This document shows positions 59,410 through 64,000 of a stretch of DNA of 64,000 nucleotides, in pieces (position 1 is the first letter of the stretch; every line of letters starts with the position of its first letter). Below the pieces are notes generated by a model, which worked only from the letters and a program-made list of their open reading frames with translations, was not told the DNA's origin and did no database searches. Location: contig JAKJXP020000081.1 of assembly GCA_022225965.2 (NCBI GenBank), positions 1-64,000 on the forward strand, in the 5' to 3' direction. A program made the position numbers and the translations under genes. This DNA comes from Diatrype stigma. Lineage: Eukaryota > Ascomycota > Sordariomycetes > Xylariales > Diatrypaceae.

Positions 59410-61380
59410 TTACCGCGTGATTCGTGAGCTGCCCGATGACGCCGACAGCCTCCGGGTGGTCGTCGACGCCTTCGAGCTGCTGCTGGCAGGGCGCGGAATG
59501 CTAGTCCGGGCCGAGTTGCCGGCGATGGGCTTCGGCTTCGGGAGCGCCGAGACCGCAGCGGCCGGTTTCCGAGCCGGGGTGGCGGCGGGGGTGCTGCTGC
59601 CGCGCCGGTTGAGGGATGCGAGCTTGGCCCTGGTGGCCTCGGCGCCCTTGTCGAGCGTCTGCACCGTCTGGCTCTGGTCCTTCTTGAACGGCGACACCAT
59701 CACGAGCATCAGGGTGCGGCTGCCCCGGGACAGGGAGTCCTTGAGCGCCTTGGTCAGCGCCGAGTCGTAGGGCACGCGCGTGCCGTTGCCCAACGCCGTG
59801 ATGACCAGGTTCAGGTTCATCAGGTCCGAGTTGATGGACACGCCCTCGCGCATCTGCGTGCCCGTCGCCCCGGCCGCCGCCGTCCGCTCCGAGCCCGCCA
59901 GGTCCACGAGGTTGAGCGTCCCCGTCGTGCGCTGCCCCGCCCGCTGGCCCCGCAGGTGCTCCTTGGTGATCCGGAACGCGAGGATCAGGTGCGACCGCGA
60001 CGACTGGTCGTTGGCGTTCGTCGACGCCACCGTGCGGTGCTGCGCGGCCTGGCCGAGCAGCTCCAGCGCCGCGTCCGCCGACTCGACCTCGGCCCACGCC
60101 GCCTCGGACAGCCGCACGCGCGCCTTCTTGCCGTCCACGGGCTCGACCAGCAGGTCGTGCACCGAGTCCTGGTAGATCTCGACGACGGACAGCGCGACCG
60201 AGTACAGGTGGGAGCCCGAGGCGGCCGCGTCGCCCGCGACGCCGAACATCATGCCGATGGTCTGGGGCACGATGCCCGGGTCGGCGTCGGACCCCAGCAT
60301 CGTGTGGGTCTTGCCGGACCCCGTCTGCCCGTACGCGAACAGGCAGACCTTCTTGCCCTCCATGCTCGACTGGACGAGGTCGGCGATCTCCTCGAACACG
60401 GCGCCGTTGGCGTCGCCCTGGCCGAACACGCGCTCGAAGTCGAACGTCTTGGTCTCGGTGACGAGGCCCGTGGCGCCCTTGCGCGTCGCCTGCAGGTTGA
60501 GCCGGCCCCATTCCTCGGTGAACTGGCCCCGCTCGGGCGGGCCGAAGTCGACGAGCTGCTCGGGCTCCACCCCCGCGGGCGCCGGCCGGATCCGGCACAT
60601 GACGCGGATGCTCCCCTTCAGGTCCTGCACCTGCTCGAACAGCTGCCGCCGCCGCTCCTGCTCCCGGTCGATCGTCTCCTTCAGCAGCGCCTCGATGCTG
60701 TCCCGCGCCGCCTGCGACTCCTCGAACTGCGTCTCCCACCGCAGGTCCGCGTGCTCGAGCCGCGCGACGGCCTGGTCGCGCCGCTTCAGCGCCTCGGCCC
60801 GCTCCGCTGCCATCGCGTCGGCCCGCGCCCGCTCCTGCTCGACCTGCCCCTTCAGCTGGTCCACCTCCGAGCCGAGCCCGGCCTGCACGTCCCGCACGGC
60901 CGTTTCCTGCTTCTTCTTGGTCTCGGCGGCGGCGGCCTGCTGGGCGCGCACCTCCGCCTCTAGCTCGGCGATCTTCTCCTGCAGGCGCTCCTCGATGTAT
61001 TTCTTCGCCGCATCTTCAGCGGCGGAGGTGGCAGTGCGAGGTTGGGCGCTGTCGGCTGTGGCCGCCGCCACCGCGGCGGGATTCTGCTGTCGGCTGCTGC
61101 TGCTGCTGCTAGCTTCGAGGCTTCCCACAAGAGTCTGGATGTTGTCGACCTTGCCTGAAGTGGCTTTCACCACGTCCATGAGGTTTTGCAATGCCTGGCT
61201 CACATGATCGAGCTTGCTTTCGACCTTCTGGGAGTTGCCGTTGGGGGGAGGGGAAGCATTCCGCTGGTTCTGCTGCTGCTGCTGCTGCGGGACATGCTTC
61301 TCATTAGCTGTCGAGATATTACCCTCCATGGCCTTCTTGGGTTGCGCCTGTGCCTTGTATTGCGTACGCAAATCCATCAT
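59410..61380 (-). CDS. Kinesin-14 family C-terminal motor protein, divergent
   Basis: A single-exon model of 656 residues starting at ATG 61380; ATG 61377 is adjacent, and a TATA-like box sits about 137 bp upstream. Residues 1-120 are a polar Gln/Ser/Ala-rich tail and about 125-250 form a coiled-coil stalk. The neck and motor start at 255 with LKGSIRVMCRIRP, the neck-motor junction of minus-end-directed kinesin-14. The motor has the P-loop GQTGSGKT (351-358), switch I NANDQSSRSH (455-464) and switch II LVDLAGSER (491-499). A basic Ser/Ala/Pro-rich extension of about 75 residues follows the motor. Several usually invariant spots differ: INSDLMNLNLVITAL for INKSL, and PYDSALTKAL for PYRNSKLTRLL. 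The protein is shorter and more divergent than KlpA/Kar3, so it may be a second kinesin-14 paralogue. GTAAGC immediately follows ACGCG at the stop, so an extra 3' exon is possible. Third positions are almost entirely G or C. Confidence 0.9.
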   Translation of the reverse strand: MMDLRTQYKAQAQPKKAMEGNISTANEKHVPQQQQQQNQRNASPPPNGNSQKVESKLDHVSQALQNLMDVVKATSGKVDNIQTLVGSLEASSSSSSRQQNPAAVAAATADSAQPRTATSAAEDAAKKYIEERLQEKIAELEAEVRAQQAAAAETKKKQETAVRDVQAGLGSEVDQLKGQVEQERARADAMAAERAEALKRRDQAVARLEHADLRWETQFEESQAARDSIEALLKETIDREQERRRQLFEQVQDLKGSIRVMCRIRPAPAGVEPEQLVDFGPPERGQFTEEWGRLNLQATRKGATGLVTETKTFDFERVFGQGDANGAVFEEIADLVQSSMEGKKVCLFAYGQTGSGKTHTMLGSDADPGIVPQTIGMMFGVAGDAAASGSHLYSVALSVVEIYQDSVHDLLVEPVDGKKARVRLSEAAWAEVESADAALELLGQAAQHRTVASTNANDQSSRSHLILAFRITKEHLRGQRAGQRTTGTLNLVDLAGSERTAAAGATGTQMREGVSINSDLMNLNLVITALGNGTRVPYDSALTKALKDSLSRGSRTLMLVMVSPFKKDQSQTVQTLDKGAEATRAKLASLNRRGSSTPAATPARKPAAAVSALPKPKPIAGNSARTSIPRPASSSSKASTTTRRLSASSGSSRITR

Positions 61381-63374
61381 GAAAAAAGTGACCAGCTCTT
61401 TTTTCCTCTTCTCTTCCGGGTTGTAAGTTGATAGGTGGGTAGGAAAGTAGGTGTTTGTTCGTGGTATGCGTGAGCGATGGATGGTTTTCCGCTTCTCGAA
61501 CAGTATCGCATGTGGTTTTATATATGCCACGCACAATACTATGCAATGTCACTGACAATGAACTAGTGTTCTACGAACGTTTACAGAATTCATTGTAATA
61601 GATGTTTTTTAACCTGAAATCCGTTGTTCCATATCCGACAAGGTGTCGAGAACAATGGCTCTTACCGAACCTGTTTGTCTTCAATCACCTCCATCCTTGT
61701 TAAGTTTGATGTTGAGCTTTGAAGCTCTATCAACTTGTTCAAGCCTCTGATGACACAGAATGGTAGACTGCCCTGAATTTGAACTGAACACATGGCTTTG
61801 TTCTCGGATAATAACCGAAATACAGATTGTCTGTGACAGTCAAGTTATCAAACATCGCATGTTGATACATCATTTTTGATATACTATTTCGGGGAATAGC
61901 ATAAGGTCTGGATTTCTACAGCAAAGGCCTCCCTGGATCCTTTGTCTTGGGTCAGATCTCGATAGTGCTGCAGCCCCTTTTTGATGTAACAGGGTCCTTG
62001 ACTGACTGCGAGGTCAATGAGGAACATAACCACAAAACAATAATTCTTGGGTCGGTATAGCATTTTTATTTATTTTGGTGTCTGATGAGGCAGAGAATAA
62101 ATTTACCCTTATCGTCACCCCCACCCCTTTTCGCTTCTTGCTCCATAGGCACTCAACTGATACTTTTTTGATTAGTGGCAATCCCTTTGTCGTTGGCCTT
62201 GTCTTTGTTACCTTATCTCCCTAACCTGGGACCATCACCCCATACGCATCGAGAGGTGTTCTTCAGTCTAGAATGACGTAAGCTGTCAACCTCAGCCTTC
62301 GAGTGCTAAAGTGTCTCAACTTCCAACTGCAGTTAGGAGTGGGGCTCCAGACTCAGCTGATCTATCTTCGGAACTCGCAAACCTTCGGTGCTTACAAGTA
62401 TCGCCTCGTTCTGGCTGGTAGTCACAAATCACAAGGACTAGAATCAGCCTACGAGATTGGCCACATCTATAAGATGTTGGTTAATGTCACCTATGTCCAG
62501 TAAAGTCCCACCACGCTAACTCGAGAACTAGCCCTACGGTAGATCTCTTTGGTAGATCCATGCACTCTTTTATCTAAGCTTCGAGATGTTATAGCAACCT
62601 GCATGATGGAGGGTGGGGACAAACGGGTCATGATGCTATGGTACTGTAACATTAGACATGAGGCTGTTGATAGCCGCGCCTTATTGGTGTGCATCTCCAT
62701 AGTAGTACTATATGATTAGCCGAGATGAATAAGCTCTCTGTCCGGTTCGTATATCGGTGTGACGAAAGGGTGTTAATCCACTCTACTCCATTCACGAACC
62801 ACCCTCCTGAAGAGACGTGGACAACTGTATCCACACGAACGTCGTGAACTAACCAAAAAACTGACCGGGAAACATTTCTATATTACGAAATAAGTCCCGT
62901 AGTACATACCAAGCTGTCGCCGCAAAGGTTTCGTGCTTATTTATGGAGTAATTCCGTTTTGCAGGCGGTATAATGGCAGTATTCCTAGGCTACATGTCTG
63001 CTGACTATAGTGCATGTATATTGAAATCTTTTACAGTAAGATTGGCATCTACTCGTGGGGGTTATCAGCAACGGAAACGAAAAGAAAAGATGCCGTGAAG
63101 TGGACAGTGGACATGTTTTATCAGTTCTGGGCAACCGTGGAGTGGATTGAGACCCTTTACAGCAACGACGACGGGGTTGTCCCATCATTCAATGTTACAC
63201 AGTAGCATAAGTGACTCATTGGTCAGCACATTCCAACACATAAGCCAAGAATGTCTCATCCCGTCCTTGCAATGTCCAAAGCCAGATGTGACGAAAATAG
63301 TGAGGGTGGACTGAGCCCATTCTTGGACTTGAGCTCACCTTGGGACCCTGGCCATGTGAGATTGTAAGATTAGT
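61381..63374. other. Spacer between the divergent kinesin and P450 genes
   Basis: The left end is the kinesin promoter and leader. The frames at 62303-62503, 62491-62834 and 62985-63205 are short, lack motifs and in part overlap on opposite strands. No gene is supported. Confidence 0.55.
61516..61524 (-). promoter_or_regulatory. TATA-like box of the kinesin gene
   Basis: The minus strand reads TATATAAAA, about 137 bp upstream of ATG 61380. This supports translation starting at 61380/61377 rather than further upstream. Confidence 0.5.
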
Positions 63375-63415
63375 CTGAGCTATGTATATATATATATATA
63401 TATATATAAGCTCAG
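63375..63415. repeat. 41-bp palindrome with a (TA)n core upstream of the P450 gene
   Basis: CTGAGCT (63375-63381) and its exact complement AGCTCAG (63409-63415) flank an uninterrupted TA dinucleotide run of about 24 bases that is itself self-complementary. The whole can fold as a cruciform or RNA hairpin. It ends 88 bp before the P450 ATG, so it may overlap the core promoter or leader. Confidence 0.8.
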
Positions 63416-63503
63416 CGAGCCAATGCCACTCCGTATCTAACCTTTGGGTATGTAGCACCTGACTTACTACCTGTGCCCTCAAAGTTCAACCAAGACACTG
63501 ATC

Positions 63504-64000
63504 ATGGATGCAAAAGTTTGCTCGGGACTTTCTCTGCTCGAAGCCTTGATACTAGGCTCTCTGGGCGTCACTAACTTGAGCACGTTTTGGGCATTCATAT
63601 GCCTGTGGTTGGTTCAATATCTGGCTGTCAAGTTTTATCGAGTCTTCCTCTACCACCGTTACTTCTCCCCATTCCGCCACCTTCCAGGTCCAAGGGTTAG
63701 TTTTCCCACCTCCGAGAAGATTCCATTCACGTAACCGTCTCTCTAGGACAACCACTTTTTCTTTGGTCAAGCTATCAACCTCCTCAGAGCTGAGACACCC
63801 ACTTCTCTCTATATCAAGTGGATGAGAGAATACCCCGACGCACCGTTCATCCGTTACCTTACAGTAGCAAACAACGAGGTCCTCGTCTGCAACAGCCTGA
63901 ACTGCCACAAAGAGGTGCTGCAGACACAATGCTACTCCTTCCGGAAGCCGGATCGTTGGATCCGCACGTTCGAGAGCCTGGTAGGCAAAGGGGTTATGAC
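63504..64000 (+). CDS. Cytochrome P450 monooxygenase, 5' part (cut by the window edge)
   Basis: Exon 1 (63504-63695) and the start of exon 2 (from 63747) are joined across a 51-nt intron (CCAAGG|GTTAGT donor, CTCTAG|GAC acceptor). The first 64 residues contain the ER membrane anchor (NLSTFWAFICLWLVQYLAV) and the proline-rich hinge FRHLPGPR, the hallmark of microsomal P450s. Exon 2 begins DNHFFFGQA and includes FIRYLTVANNEVLVCNS and CYSFRKPDRWIRTF, matching the beta-1 and B-helix region where substrate recognition begins. The heme-binding Cys and ExxR motifs lie outside the window, so subfamily and activity cannot be judged. Fungal P450s of this type act in secondary metabolism or detoxification. 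Neighbouring genes to the right would show whether it belongs to a cluster. Confidence 0.88.

Noticed and set aside
59956..60963. A 335-codon open frame on the plus strand opposite the kinesin gene, plus a 412-codon alternative frame on the minus strand
   Set aside because: Both are by-products of extreme GC richness at third positions in the kinesin exon. They show no domain and are made of Arg/Gly/Ala-rich sequence.

Overview
This window looks like nuclear chromosomal DNA of a filamentous ascomycete (Pezizomycotina, most likely a Sordariomycete). The genes have short GT-AG introns (about 50 to 280 nt), fungal-type protein families and long low-complexity protein tails. The only transposon carries the C-to-T signature of repeat-induced point mutation (RIP). 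There are no operons. Genes alternate strands and are separated by long spacers rich in TACCTA/TAGGTA motifs and microsatellites. The species cannot be named from sequence alone. Most start and splice coordinates below were worked out by hand from reading frames and splice consensus.

Layout. 0-8 kb: an 83-base poly-C run, a possible 63-residue membrane microprotein (-), a secreted-type beta-helix protein gene with no visible signal exon (+), and a two-exon mitochondrial DUF1640/CCDC90 family gene (-). 8.5-13.8 kb: the complete four-exon clathrin heavy chain gene (+), with tiny upstream ORFs. 15.7-24.5 kb: a six-cysteine secreted protein (-), the 3' part of a single-pass membrane protein gene (-), a membrane-anchored NodB-type polysaccharide deacetylase (+), and a Cys/Met-metabolism PLP enzyme (-). 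24.9-26.7 kb: a 1.73-kb LTR element with 147-bp LTRs, a perfect 5-bp target duplication and a RIP-degraded interior. 27.4-31 kb: a TRP/Flc-like membrane protein (-). 35.3-45.9 kb: a secreted repeat protein (+), a MutL-family protein without the endonuclease domain (-) divergent from lumazine synthase (+), and an 866-residue conserved-type protein of unknown function (-). 45.9-56.4 kb: a 10-kb gene-poor tract holding one decayed aldo-keto reductase relic. 56.4-64 kb: a five-exon cation diffusion facilitator with Mn-type motifs (+), a divergent kinesin-14 (-), and the start of a cytochrome P450 gene (+) that runs off the right edge.

The genes are mostly housekeeping or cell-surface functions: vesicle coat, mitochondrial inner membrane, riboflavin synthesis, metal transport, a spindle-type motor and mismatch repair. 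They do not form one pathway. The least ordinary items are the RIP-scarred non-autonomous LTR element, the MutL-like protein with an altered GFRGEAL motif, the secreted protein built from two copies of one module around low-complexity tracts, the 41-bp TA-cored palindrome in front of the P450 gene, and the strong contrast in third-position GC between neighbouring genes. I did not find a clearly undescribed multi-gene system.
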